Of a DNA stretch of 64,000 nucleotides, positions 56,813 through 64,000 are shown piece after piece. Source of the DNA: Billgrantia tianxiuensis (GTDB lineage: Bacteria; Pseudomonadota; Gammaproteobacteria; Pseudomonadales; Halomonadaceae). A program made the position numbers and the translations under genes. The notes beneath the pieces were generated by a model. The model saw nothing but the letters and a program-made list of their open reading frames with translations, ran no database searches and had not been told where the DNA came from. Position 1 is the stretch's first letter, and every line of letters starts with the position of its first letter. The stretch is taken from positions 2,294,001-2,358,000 of the forward strand of contig NZ_CP035042.1 in assembly GCF_009834345.1 (NCBI RefSeq). The letters are read 5' to 3'.

Positions 56813-58976
56813 TCAGCTCACCGCGATTGGAGCTAGTGGCAGCTCGATTTGGTCGATAGGAAGCGGCTTGCAGAAGTAATAGCCCTGGAACACATGACAG
56901 CCCGCCTCGACGAGCCAGCCGAGCTGGTGGGCGGTTTCCACGCCTTCAGCCACTACCTCGAGCTGCAGGGATACTCCCATGGCGATGATGGTTCGCACGA
57001 TGGCCATGTCATCGCCGCTCAGCAGCAGATCGTTGACGAAACTCTGGTCGATCTTGATCTGATCCAGCGGTAGCCGTTTGAGGTACTGCAGCGAAGAGTA
57101 GCCGGTGCCGAAGTCGTCCAGGGCGAACCGGATGCCGAGACGCTTCAAGCGCCGCATCTTGTCGATTCCGGCCTCGACGTCGTCCAGCAGGCTGCTCTCC
57201 GTCAGCTCCAGTTTCAAGCGGTGGGGATTGGCGCCACTAGCGGTGAGTACCCGTTCAATACGCTCGACGAAATCCGGTTCCTTGAACTGTCGGGCGCTGA
57301 CGTTCACGGCCAGGGTCAGATGTGCCGTAGCCGCTTGCTGCTGCCAGGCCACCAGCTGCCGACACGCCTGTTCGAGAACCCAATCGCCGAGGGGCACGAT
57401 CAGGCCACTCTCCTCAGCCAGCGGGATGAACTCCGCCGGCGACACCATACCGCGAGACGGGTGCTGCCAGCGGATCAGCGCCTCGGCTCCCAGCGGCCGA
57501 TGATCGGCGTCGTACTGAAGCTGATAGACGAGTCGGAACTCGCCACGCTGTAGGGCTAAGCGCAGATCGCGCCTGGTTTCGTTGCGCGCTTCCATGACGG
57601 CTTGGGTGGCATCGTCATGGAAGCAAATGGTGTCGCGACCGGCCAGCTTGGCATGGTGACAGGCGGCATCTGCCAGCTTGAACAGGGTCTCGACGTCGCT
57701 CGAGCCGTCGAACATCGCCACGCCCTGGCTTGCCGAGAGGAAGTGCTGAATCCCATCGATGGAGTAGGGCTCGGCCACGACGATCCGGATTCGATCGGCC
57801 AGCTCTTCCGCCAGATTGGCCGCCTTGTCCGGCTGCTTGGGCAGGGAGTCGATGATGAGGAGAAACTCATCGCCGCCCAGCCGCCCAGCCGCCCAACCGC
57901 CCAACCATACACCCCTCCTGCTGGAAGGTGCGCAGTCGCTGGGCAACCTCGCGCAGCAAGCGGTCGCCGGTACGATGGCCGTAGCTGTCGTTGATCTGCT
58001 GGAAGAGATCGAGATCCAGGTAGATCAGCGCCCCATGCTGGCCGTTGCGCTGACACAGCATCAATGAATGCGCCAGGTGCTCGCTCATCATGCGCCAGTT
58101 GGGCAGTTCCGTCAGGCCATCGAAGTGGGCCAACTGGTGCGCCTTGCGTTCGGCTACGAGTCGACGTGCCTCGCTTTCACGCAGCCGCAGCACCGCCAGG
58201 GCAAGCTGCTGCAACTGACCCCGCCCCAGTTCGGCAAGACGCTGAACTCGCGGCAGCTCGGGAACCTCACGGTGGGGATGGGAAAGCGCGAGCAGCCCTT
58301 CGGCGATGATCAGCAGGTGACGATTCAGGATCCGGGCGGAGTAAAAGGCGGCGACCAGCATCAGTGCCAGGATCGCCCCGCCAAACAGCAGCAGCGTGTT
58401 GAAGTGCCCAAGAGTGTCCTGATAGGCATCGCTGGTGCGCTCGCCGCTGCGCTGCGCCAGCTTGGACGAAAGGTGCCCCGTGAGCATGGAGAAGCGCAGG
58501 AATTCATGCTGTGCCTCGTCCAGGTAATGTCGGGCTCGGGTGGCATCCACGGTGGCGATGTCGCCGGCCATGATGATGAAGCGCCGATAGCCTTCGAAAG
58601 CCTCGCGCAAATGTTGGGCACTGCCGTGGTTCAAATCGATCATCAGCGGCGTTTCGGTCAACGTCTGTATCTGCCCGCCCAGGGTGGCAAGCTCGTTGAC
58701 GAAGCTCGAATGCAGCCGATAGCTGGCAAGCGCCGACAGCTCGCCCCGGTCGGCCTGCTGCAGCATGTCCACTACGCCCTGATGTAGCTCGCCCAGGCTC
58801 TGAGTGTAGTTGGCGGCCTGCAGCAGAGCGGCCATGTCCGCCGACTGAACGGCGTGGTTCTGAGTCATCTTTTCCTTGAGCACCTGCACCGAGGCAAGAC
58901 CGAACAGCAGGGCAGGGATCAGCACCACCAGAGTGGGCAGAAGAAAGATCCAGATGAGCGGTCGGTTCGACTTCAT
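56813..58976 (-). pseudogene. Membrane GGDEF-EAL protein, frameshifted by extra 8-bp repeats
   Basis: The N-terminal part (ATG at 58976) has two membrane helices, PLIWIFLLPTLVVLIPALLF and LLFGGAILALMLVAAFYSAR, flanking a periplasmic sensor domain of about 170 residues. A GGDEF domain begins HFDGLTELPNWRMMSEHLAH and reaches LLREVAQRLRTFQQEGCMVG. There, four copies of an octamer (57,873-57,904) replace the two that would encode GRLGGDEF, shifting the frame. The second frame carries GGDEFLLIIDSLPKQPDKAA and a complete EAL domain: AEALIRWQHPSRGMVSPAEF, LTESSLLDDVEAGID and DDFGTGYSSLQYLKRLPLDQ. Unshifted, it would be a cyclic-di-GMP enzyme of about 715 residues. It lies 8 bp downstream of the phosphatase gene. 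Confidence 0.87.
57873..57904. repeat. Four tandem 8-bp units in the GGDEF active-site codons
   Basis: Two CCGCCCAG and two CCGCCCAA units on the plus strand. Removing two units (16 bp) restores an ordinary MVGRLGGDEF motif on the coding (minus) strand. Confidence 0.93.
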
Positions 58977-58984
58977 GGGCAACC

Positions 58985-59647
58985 TTACGGTGCTTGGGAG
59001 GCCAGCGATGGCCACAGCTCCGGTGGAATGCTGGCACGGTAGAGATAACCCGCCTCACCGAGCGGCGAGAAGATCACCAGGGTGCCTTCGGCTGGGAAGT
59101 ATTCCATGAGGTCGGCGAGATTGGGGCCATGGGCCACGATCATGCGGTTGGCGCTGCCCTCGACCGGCAGCGAGAGCATCCTGTCAGTGTGCTCGCTCAC
59201 GGGCTGCTTCTCGTCGTCCGTCATCGCGGCGGTATAGCGCAGCAGCTCGTCGATCTGCTGGGGCTTGTTCGGGAACAGGATCCGAGCGGTCTCCTGCGTT
59301 CGGCAGAAGGGCGAGACGAGAACGGGATCCTCGATGGGCCAGGCGTGCCGCGCCATGTGCTCGGCGACAGTCGCCATGAGTTCACGGCCCTCGTCGCTCA
59401 GGGGCCGCTGGGTAGCACAGTCGTCGAAGTCGACCGGCACCCGGTCGGGAAGTGTCGTGTCAGTCGGCCCATGGCGCATGTAGTACACATAGCCGCCCTG
59501 GTGAAGGGAAGCCAACAGCTCGTCGCTGGGCTCGACTGCCACGTGCTCATCCGCCCAGGCGAACAGGCTGGCGAGACACAGCAGGCACGCCAACGTCAGG
59601 CGGGAATAGGGCAACGGCTGTCGAAGCAAAGTGGGCAGAGGGAGCAC
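58985..59647 (-). CDS. Exported histidine phosphatase family protein
   Basis: 220 residues. A signal peptide (LTLACLLCLASLFAWADEHV) is followed by the phosphohistidine motif YVYYMRHGPTDTT (RHG). Further conserved residues are DCATQRPLSDEGRELMATVA, an Arg in PVLVSPFCRTQETARILF, and the second His in ANRMIVAHGPNLADLMEYF. The family removes phosphate from varied small molecules or proteins; the substrate here is unknown but would be periplasmic. It precedes the GGDEF-EAL gene by 8 bp, so the two form an operon. GC-rich like the backbone. Confidence 0.87.
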   Translation of the reverse strand: MLPLPTLLRQPLPYSRLTLACLLCLASLFAWADEHVAVEPSDELLASLHQGGYVYYMRHGPTDTTLPDRVPVDFDDCATQRPLSDEGRELMATVAEHMARHAWPIEDPVLVSPFCRTQETARILFPNKPQQIDELLRYTAAMTDDEKQPVSEHTDRMLSLPVEGSANRMIVAHGPNLADLMEYFPAEGTLVIFSPLGEAGYLYRASIPPELWPSLASQAP

Positions 59648-59880
59648 GAACGACCCTAGTTATCGTTTGTAATGATTCAATATGCATGAGAAATCTAGTA
59701 CTCACTAGCCGGCCTAGGCGTAGGCAGCGAGATGTTTGATCTGCGTCAAGCTGATGGCGGATGCGCTTGCGCCAATGGTGCTGCCTTGGTGTCGTGCTTT
59801 GGTTGGCGTTGCCCTCAACGTTTCTCTCGGTTACGTTGAGAAAAAAGCTGCAGAGATGGCTTACGTAACCAAGACGTACT

Positions 59881-59947
59881 CAGGGATGCCGCATTAGGGA
59901 TGATGGAAAACGTCATCCATTTTGCCAGCAGGGCGGTAGCGTCCCTG
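59881..59947. other. Conserved nested hairpin in leader copy 2
   Basis: CAGGGATGCCGC pairs with GCGGTAGCGTCCCTG, with GGATGA and TCATCC pairing inside. Same arms as at 47,049-47,115. Confidence 0.6.
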
Positions 59948-59958
59948 GAAGTCACGGC

Positions 59959-60006
59959 TCAGCACAGCGGGCTACGTACCCCGACAAACCTTTGCCAGCG
60001 CATGCG
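59959..60006 (-). pseudogene. intI: Integron integrase remnant, last residues only (copy 2)
   Basis: The minus-strand frame ending FVGVRSPLC and TGA aligns with GFAGVRSPLG of copy 1. Upstream of that, two single-base gaps relative to copy 1 (in the GGC and GCTTT positions) break the frame. The remnant is therefore more decayed than copy 1. Confidence 0.6.
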
Positions 60007-60223
60007 TTACATCGCGGCTTTTCTCGGTACGGGGGCTGGGTGCTTTACGCCATTGGTGGCCTTTAACTTCTTCATGAGCTTTTGGCTCAGGTGCGTGCCT
60101 CCTCACTTAGCATTTTTGGATCAGCAGATATGCAGGCGGTATATCAATGCCGACAAAACGAGCATGCGCGCGAATACTGCATAGGTGGCCGAATTATAGT
60201 TAGATACTAGAAAAGTCAACGAT

Positions 60224-60253
60224 TTGGAAGAAAAGGAGCGCGCCAGATAATAT
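60224..60253 (+). promoter_or_regulatory. Candidate cassette promoter (Pc), copy 2
   Basis: TTGGAA (60224-60229) and GATAAT (60246-60251, 16 bp) or TAATAT (60248-60253, 18 bp). It is placed 57 bp upstream of the attI-like core, as in copy 1. Confidence 0.55.
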
Positions 60254-60306
60254 TGTTGAACGCGCAGGGGTGTTCATCCAATATCAGGACGCGCGGTCCA
60301 ATCACT

Positions 60307-60313
60307 GTTAAAT
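60307..60313 (+). other. attI-like core site, copy 2
   Basis: GTTAAAT at the junction of the leader with cassette 16. The preceding GCGCAGGGGTGTTCATCCAA and CAGGACG are conserved in copy 1. Confidence 0.65.
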
Positions 60314-60315
60314 TT

Positions 60316-61200
60316 ATGGCTATAAAAAGACAACACTTCGTACCACAAGGTTTTCTTAAGGGGTTTTCCGATCCAGAATATCCTAGTGGAAAAATGATAT
60401 GGAAGTATGAGAAACGATATGACAACCCACCAAGGCTTGTGTCAACGAAGTCTGTTGCTTGGAGCTCTTTTTACTACGCGCAGGAAAATGACGAAGGAGA
60501 AAAAGATACTGATACCTTAGAAACAATTTTTGCTCAAACGTTAGATAATGAGGTTCCTAAAATAATCCAAAGTATCGAGGCAAAACCTAATACTAAGGTA
60601 GCTTTGTCAGATGAGTATATTGGAATACTTGCCTATTTTATTGGGCTCTCTTTCACGAGAGTTCCTAGTTTTCGTGATGGTATCAATGAGCTTCATACAC
60701 AAATCGCTCAGCGGATGCTGGAAGTGGCTGCAACCCACGAGCCTTTTATCGCAGCGGGGCTAGAAAAATACGGAATTAAAGCGACAGCAAAGGAGTGGGT
60801 TAGCTTGAGACCCATGCTGGAGGCAGCAGATAGGATATCTGAATCGTGCCTATCTAAAGAGTGGCAATTTTTCGTTCCTCATAATGATGTAAAGCTAATA
60901 ACTTCAGATAATCCTGTCCATTTTTCATTACCTAAGTCTGCTGGGAATATAATGGCAGGCCCTGGTCATCCTGCAGTCGAAATAATTGTGAATCTGAGAT
61001 CTGATCTCGCGTTAGTTTGTACGCCGCCCAGAACTGGTGGAAATTTCAACACTTATCAACTGGATAAAGTTAATTCTAGAAGGTTAAATACTGGAACAGC
61101 GAGAGCAGCGCAGAATCAAATATATGCAAGCCAGAAATTGGATGGCTTATCAAAATTAATAAAAAAATATGCAAATGAGTCCCAGTCGCTCATCATGTAA
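60316..61200 (+). CDS. Cassette 16: DUF4238 protein
   Basis: 294 residues from the ATG at 60316, three bases after the attI-like core, so it is the first cassette after the promoter and should be the most expressed. DUF4238 features are the N-terminal KRQHFVPQGFLKGFSD, IWKYEKRYDNPPRLVSTKSV, and the late WQFFVPHNDVKLITSDNPVH. Some members occur in defence islands; the molecular function is unknown. The earlier in-frame ATG at 60253 lies in the leader and is rejected. Confidence 0.87.
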   Translation: MAIKRQHFVPQGFLKGFSDPEYPSGKMIWKYEKRYDNPPRLVSTKSVAWSSFYYAQENDEGEKDTDTLETIFAQTLDNEVPKIIQSIEAKPNTKVALSDEYIGILAYFIGLSFTRVPSFRDGINELHTQIAQRMLEVAATHEPFIAAGLEKYGIKATAKEWVSLRPMLEAADRISESCLSKEWQFFVPHNDVKLITSDNPVHFSLPKSAGNIMAGPGHPAVEIIVNLRSDLALVCTPPRTGGNFNTYQLDKVNSRRLNTGTARAAQNQIYASQKLDGLSKLIKKYANESQSLIM

Positions 61201-61202
61201 GA

Positions 61203-61274
61203 ATTTAACAAAGCGCTGCTGACGGACAACTTTTCCGCTGCGCTACAAAGTTGCCGCAGAGCGCGGCGTTATGT
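61203..61274 (+). other. attC site of cassette 16
   Basis: R'' ATTTAAC (61203-61209) and R' GTTATGT (61268-61274), 72 bp, with strong arms AAAGCGCTGCTGACGGACAA and TTGCCGCAGAGCGCGGC. Confidence 0.92.
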
Positions 61275-61288
61275 GAGGGAGAGTTTGA

Positions 61289-63031
61289 GTGATAAAAAAG
61301 ATTGCAATCACTAATGTTAAAGGGATTGGTGATGGCACGAGCAATGGGCTATATGAATTTGATATTCCGAAAAACAAGCCTAGTATTTTAGTCGCGCCAA
61401 ATGGGTTTGGGAAAAGCTCTTTGGCTACTGCGTTTAAATCACTTAAAAGCAAAAAGATTGATCTTCATAAAAATGACTATCATCAAGGAAAAGATGATTT
61501 ATCTCCTAGATTAGAAATCTCGTATTTGGATGATGATGGAAACATAGAAGTTGCTTTCGCTGATAATATTACAAATGAAATTAGTAATACTTTTGACTAT
61601 TTTGTAATTAACAGCCAAGTCTTCGCTAAAGTGAAAAAGAATAGAATTGGTGGTCATGTTATTGCCTCTGCTTCACTAGAGATACCTCCAATTGTATTAT
61701 CTAGCAGCATACCAGAAAAAACTGTCCTCAATTACTCGATTAATAATCAAAAGGATAAAATTGGGAAAAATGGAAAAGTTTTGCCTAATATCCAAAGTGT
61801 TTATCAGAACGGAAAATTTATAACCGAGTTAAACAACCACCTCGTTTATCTTGAGAGAATTTCTGGTCAGCGTGTCCAAGAAAGAATAAGTTCATTTATC
61901 CAAAGGTTAAATGATCAAAACGGATCACGAGCCAATCTATTAGACTGGGTTGATCAGAATGAGATACAATTCTTAGAGGGAACCAATAACCTTTCAAACA
62001 TCGCTGATGTATGCGCTTCATTTGATTTGGGCTTCACAAATACAGCCGAGAACTACTTGGCTGCTATTCAGATGGCATCAGACTTCAATGAAAATCCACT
62101 CGAGTTTAGAAAGGCTGTAAAAAGAACAATATATGAGTTTGGAAAGTCTGCCTATGAGCGACTTTTTGATGATTTCAATTCTAGCTGGAAAGAATTTAAG
62201 CCTAAAGAAAAAGATGGAAAGTTAGTTGTAGAGATGCCTAAGGTTCACCAGGTCTCGAATGGGCAAAGGGATGTAATGTGCTTCATAGCACTTCTCAAAA
62301 AGGCAGAGCTTAGTCTAACCAAGAAAAGGAATATTCTGGTAATAGACGAGGTTTTTGATTATCTTGATGATGCTAACCTTATAGCAGTTCAATATTATGT
62401 TACTCAGCTTATAGCGAAGTTTAAAGAAGATGGTAAGTTGTTTTACCCTATTATCCTTACACATCTGGATCCTGCTTTTTTTCGAAATTATACATTTAGC
62501 AATCAGAAGGTTTTTTATCTTGAGAGGCGAGATGCAAAAGTTAATCCTCACTTGAAGAAACTGCTTTTAAACAGAGAAAAACCTGAGATTGAGGGCGATG
62601 TATCTAAATATCATTTACATTACGAACCCCAACCAATAAATATTCGGCTAGCATTTGAGACTTTAGGACTAAAGCCAACTTGGGGCGATTCTTCCGTTTT
62701 TGACCAGTATGTATTTTCAGAGTTTGCAAAATATATAGCCGATGAGTCTGTTTACGACCCATTTGCAGTCTGTTGCGCATTACGCAAGAAAGTCGAAAAA
62801 TATGCCTATGATAGATTGAATAGTGAAGATTCAAAGGCAGAATTTCTTACTACACATAAAACACCAAATAAATTGAGCTTTGCTGAAAGCAAGGGTGTTG
62901 CTGTGCCAGAGTCATTCTATTTGTTGGGTATTATTTATAACGACGGAATGCACTGGAAGAATAATGAAGCAGCTATATCTGGAAAGTTGGAGAATATGAT
63001 CATTAAGAAAATGATAAAGGAAATTCAGTGA
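61289..63031 (+). CDS. Cassette 17: SMC/RecF-like AAA ATPase, possible phage-defence protein
   Basis: 580 residues from a GTG preceded by GAGGGAGAG. The N-terminus IKKIAITNVKGIGDGTSNGL leads to Walker A ILVAPNGFGKSSLATAFKSL (about 33-52). A charged middle region of about 250 residues follows, then an ABC-like signature VSNGQRDVMCFIALLK and Walker B NILVIDEVFDYLDDANLIAV, with a downstream switch-like ILTHLD. The remaining 150 residues are not recognised and could be an effector. The architecture resembles ATPases of OLD- or RloC-like defence systems, but no nuclease motif is evident. The cassette is complete. Confidence 0.8.
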   Translation: MIKKIAITNVKGIGDGTSNGLYEFDIPKNKPSILVAPNGFGKSSLATAFKSLKSKKIDLHKNDYHQGKDDLSPRLEISYLDDDGNIEVAFADNITNEISNTFDYFVINSQVFAKVKKNRIGGHVIASASLEIPPIVLSSSIPEKTVLNYSINNQKDKIGKNGKVLPNIQSVYQNGKFITELNNHLVYLERISGQRVQERISSFIQRLNDQNGSRANLLDWVDQNEIQFLEGTNNLSNIADVCASFDLGFTNTAENYLAAIQMASDFNENPLEFRKAVKRTIYEFGKSAYERLFDDFNSSWKEFKPKEKDGKLVVEMPKVHQVSNGQRDVMCFIALLKKAELSLTKKRNILVIDEVFDYLDDANLIAVQYYVTQLIAKFKEDGKLFYPIILTHLDPAFFRNYTFSNQKVFYLERRDAKVNPHLKKLLLNREKPEIEGDVSKYHLHYEPQPINIRLAFETLGLKPTWGDSSVFDQYVFSEFAKYIADESVYDPFAVCCALRKKVEKYAYDRLNSEDSKAEFLTTHKTPNKLSFAESKGVAVPESFYLLGIIYNDGMHWKNNEAAISGKLENMIIKKMIKEIQ

Positions 63032-63053
63032 CTACTTCTAAAATCGTCACATC

Positions 63054-63125
63054 ACATAACAATGCGCTGCTGTCGGACAATTTTTCCGCTGCGCTCCAAA
63101 ATTGCCACAGAGCGCGGCGTTATGC
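63054..63125 (+). other. attC site of cassette 17
   Basis: R'' ACATAAC (63054-63060) and R' GTTATGC (63119-63125), 72 bp, almost identical to the attC at 61,203. Confidence 0.93.
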
Positions 63126-63147
63126 CTAATTGAGGATCTGCAAATAG

Positions 63148-64000
63148 ATGGAAGCCCCAAAATTATTTATTTCATATAGCTGGTCTAATCCAACGCATGA
63201 GCAGTGGGTGATTGATTTAGCTAACGAACTGGCCGAATCAGGTGTTCACGTAATTCTTGATAAATGGGATCTTAAAGAAGGACATGATTCGGTTTCCTTT
63301 ATGGAAAAAATGGTTACCGACCCGCAGATAACCAAGGTGGCTATGATATGTGACGAGGTATATGCATCGAAGGCAGATGGCAGATCCGGTGGTGTGGGCA
63401 CAGAAACTCAAATTATCTCACGTGAGGTGTATGAAAATCAGGAACAAGGAAAGTTTGTAGCCATAATTCCCGAGAGAGATGCACAAGGTAAGGCGTACTT
63501 ACCCACATACTACAAATCGAGAATATATATCGATTTAAGTGAGCCTGATAACTATGCAGACAATTTCGAAAAATTGCTGCGTTGGATATATGATAAACCC
63601 CTATATACTAGGCCAGAAATAGGTAAGCGACCATCCTTTCTTGACGAGTCAGACGGAATATCTTTGGGGACTGCGGCGGCACACAAACGGGCTATTTCGG
63701 CTATCAAAGAAAGGAAGTCGTTCGCATCAGGGGCGCTAGATGAGTATTTGTCCACTTTTGTTAGCAATCTTGAAAGGTTCCGAATCACAGAAAAGGAAGG
63801 TGAGTTTGACGATCAGGTTATTGATAGTATCGAAAAGTTTCTTCCTTGTCGGAATGAATTGATTAGTTTGTTTGTCACTCTTGCTCAATATGCTCCAGAA
63901 GAAGAAAGCATACAGAAAATTCACCGATTTTTCGAATCCTTGATCCCGTATATGAGTAGGCCAGAAAATGTTAATAGCTGGAGCGAATGGGATTTCGACA
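63148..64000 (+). CDS. Cassette 18: SEFIR/TIR-domain protein (C-terminus outside window)
   Basis: The ATG at 63148 opens a frame that runs off the right edge (284 residues seen). The N-terminal 150 residues form a SEFIR/TIR domain: MEAPKLFISYSWSNPTHEQW, VHVILDKWDLKEGHDSVSF and ADGRSGGVGTETQIISREVY are typical. Bacterial TIR-type domains often act as NAD+-degrading effectors in phage defence, whereas SEFIR domains are mostly uncharacterised. The part after residue 190 is helical and unassigned. It starts 22 bp after an attC, so it is a cassette of its own. Confidence 0.85.
   Translation, partial: MEAPKLFISYSWSNPTHEQWVIDLANELAESGVHVILDKWDLKEGHDSVSFMEKMVTDPQITKVAMICDEVYASKADGRSGGVGTETQIISREVYENQEQGKFVAIIPERDAQGKAYLPTYYKSRIYIDLSEPDNYADNFEKLLRWIYDKPLYTRPEIGKRPSFLDESDGISLGTAAAHKRAISAIKERKSFASGALDEYLSTFVSNLERFRITEKEGEFDDQVIDSIEKFLPCRNELISLFVTLAQYAPEEESIQKIHRFFESLIPYMSRPENVNSWSEWDFD

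Larger units (their letters stand above)
59806..60313 (+). repeat. Integron leader copy 2 (attI-side platform)
   Basis: A diverged repeat of 46,974-47,480 with the same order of parts: inverted repeat CTCGGTTACG/CGTAACCAAG (59826-59835, 59864-59873), hairpin, minus-strand intI tail, variable part with CGACAAAACGAGCATGCGCG matching copy 1, promoter and attI-like core. It lies between the phosphatase gene and array 2. The 59,648-59,805 stretch before it holds nothing I can identify beyond the likely promoter of the phosphatase operon. Confidence 0.8.
60307..64000 (+). mobile_element. Integron cassette array 2 (continues beyond the window)
   Basis: Three plus-strand cassettes with two nearly identical 72-bp attC sites. 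The DNA is strongly AT-rich compared with the backbone. The cassettes are larger than in array 1 and encode DUF4238, an SMC-like ATPase and a SEFIR/TIR protein. No integrase gene is seen in the window. Confidence 0.85.

Overview
The window is a stretch of a high-GC gammaproteobacterial chromosome. Gene content and order suggest Halomonadaceae (Halomonas-like): a divergent ppsR/ppsA pair, acnB, miaE, a queE of the CX14CX2C type, trhP, pqiABC, a cyanide-insensitive bd oxidase and an AzgA purine permease. This assignment is an inference from protein resemblance; no rRNA or tRNA gene was recognised.

Bases 1-46,800 are ordinary GC-rich backbone. In order: a DUF3750 protein (cut by the window edge); ppsR/ppsA; gamma-glutamyltransferase; a membrane-anchored glycerophosphodiesterase; rraA; a small outer-membrane barrel; acnB; a DUF1289 protein and miaE; a 1317-residue AfsR/SARP-like STAND regulator; a ykgJ-queD-queE-queC operon for 7-deazaguanine synthesis; trhP; an HDOD-GGDEF protein; DUF2789; L-asparaginase; an HlyD/ABC export set; a CynX-type MFS transporter; a RhlE helicase; the PqiABC lipid-transport operon; a Ca2+/Na+ antiporter; cioAB followed by cydDC; adenine deaminase; a di-haem peroxidase; and a purine permease.

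From about 46,970 to the end the character changes. The DNA is AT-richer and carries short, unrelated plus-strand ORFs, each followed by an attC-type recombination site (R'' RYYYAAC, R' GTTRRRY). This is an integron cassette array. Two diverged copies of one leader (46,974-47,480 and 59,806-60,313) each contain a minus-strand fragment that looks like the last residues of an integron integrase, a conserved hairpin, a rightward promoter and an attI-like core, and each is followed directly by cassettes. No intact integrase gene is present. Array 1 (47,474-56,812) is eroded: it has a collapsed attC, truncated attC sites, two IS3 fragments and 3' scraps of ArsN2 and DUF1304 cassettes. Array 2 (60,307 to the window end) is in better shape and carries a DUF4238 protein, an SMC-like ATPase and a SEFIR/TIR protein, which look like defence genes. 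A GC-rich pair (histidine phosphatase and GGDEF-EAL protein) sits between the arrays. Its GGDEF motif is frameshifted by extra copies of an 8-bp repeat.

About a dozen genes, including acnB and cydD, are broken by the loss of a single base, mostly in G or C runs. That pattern fits sequencing or assembly error better than real decay, so the broken backbone genes are annotated as whole genes with noted frameshifts.
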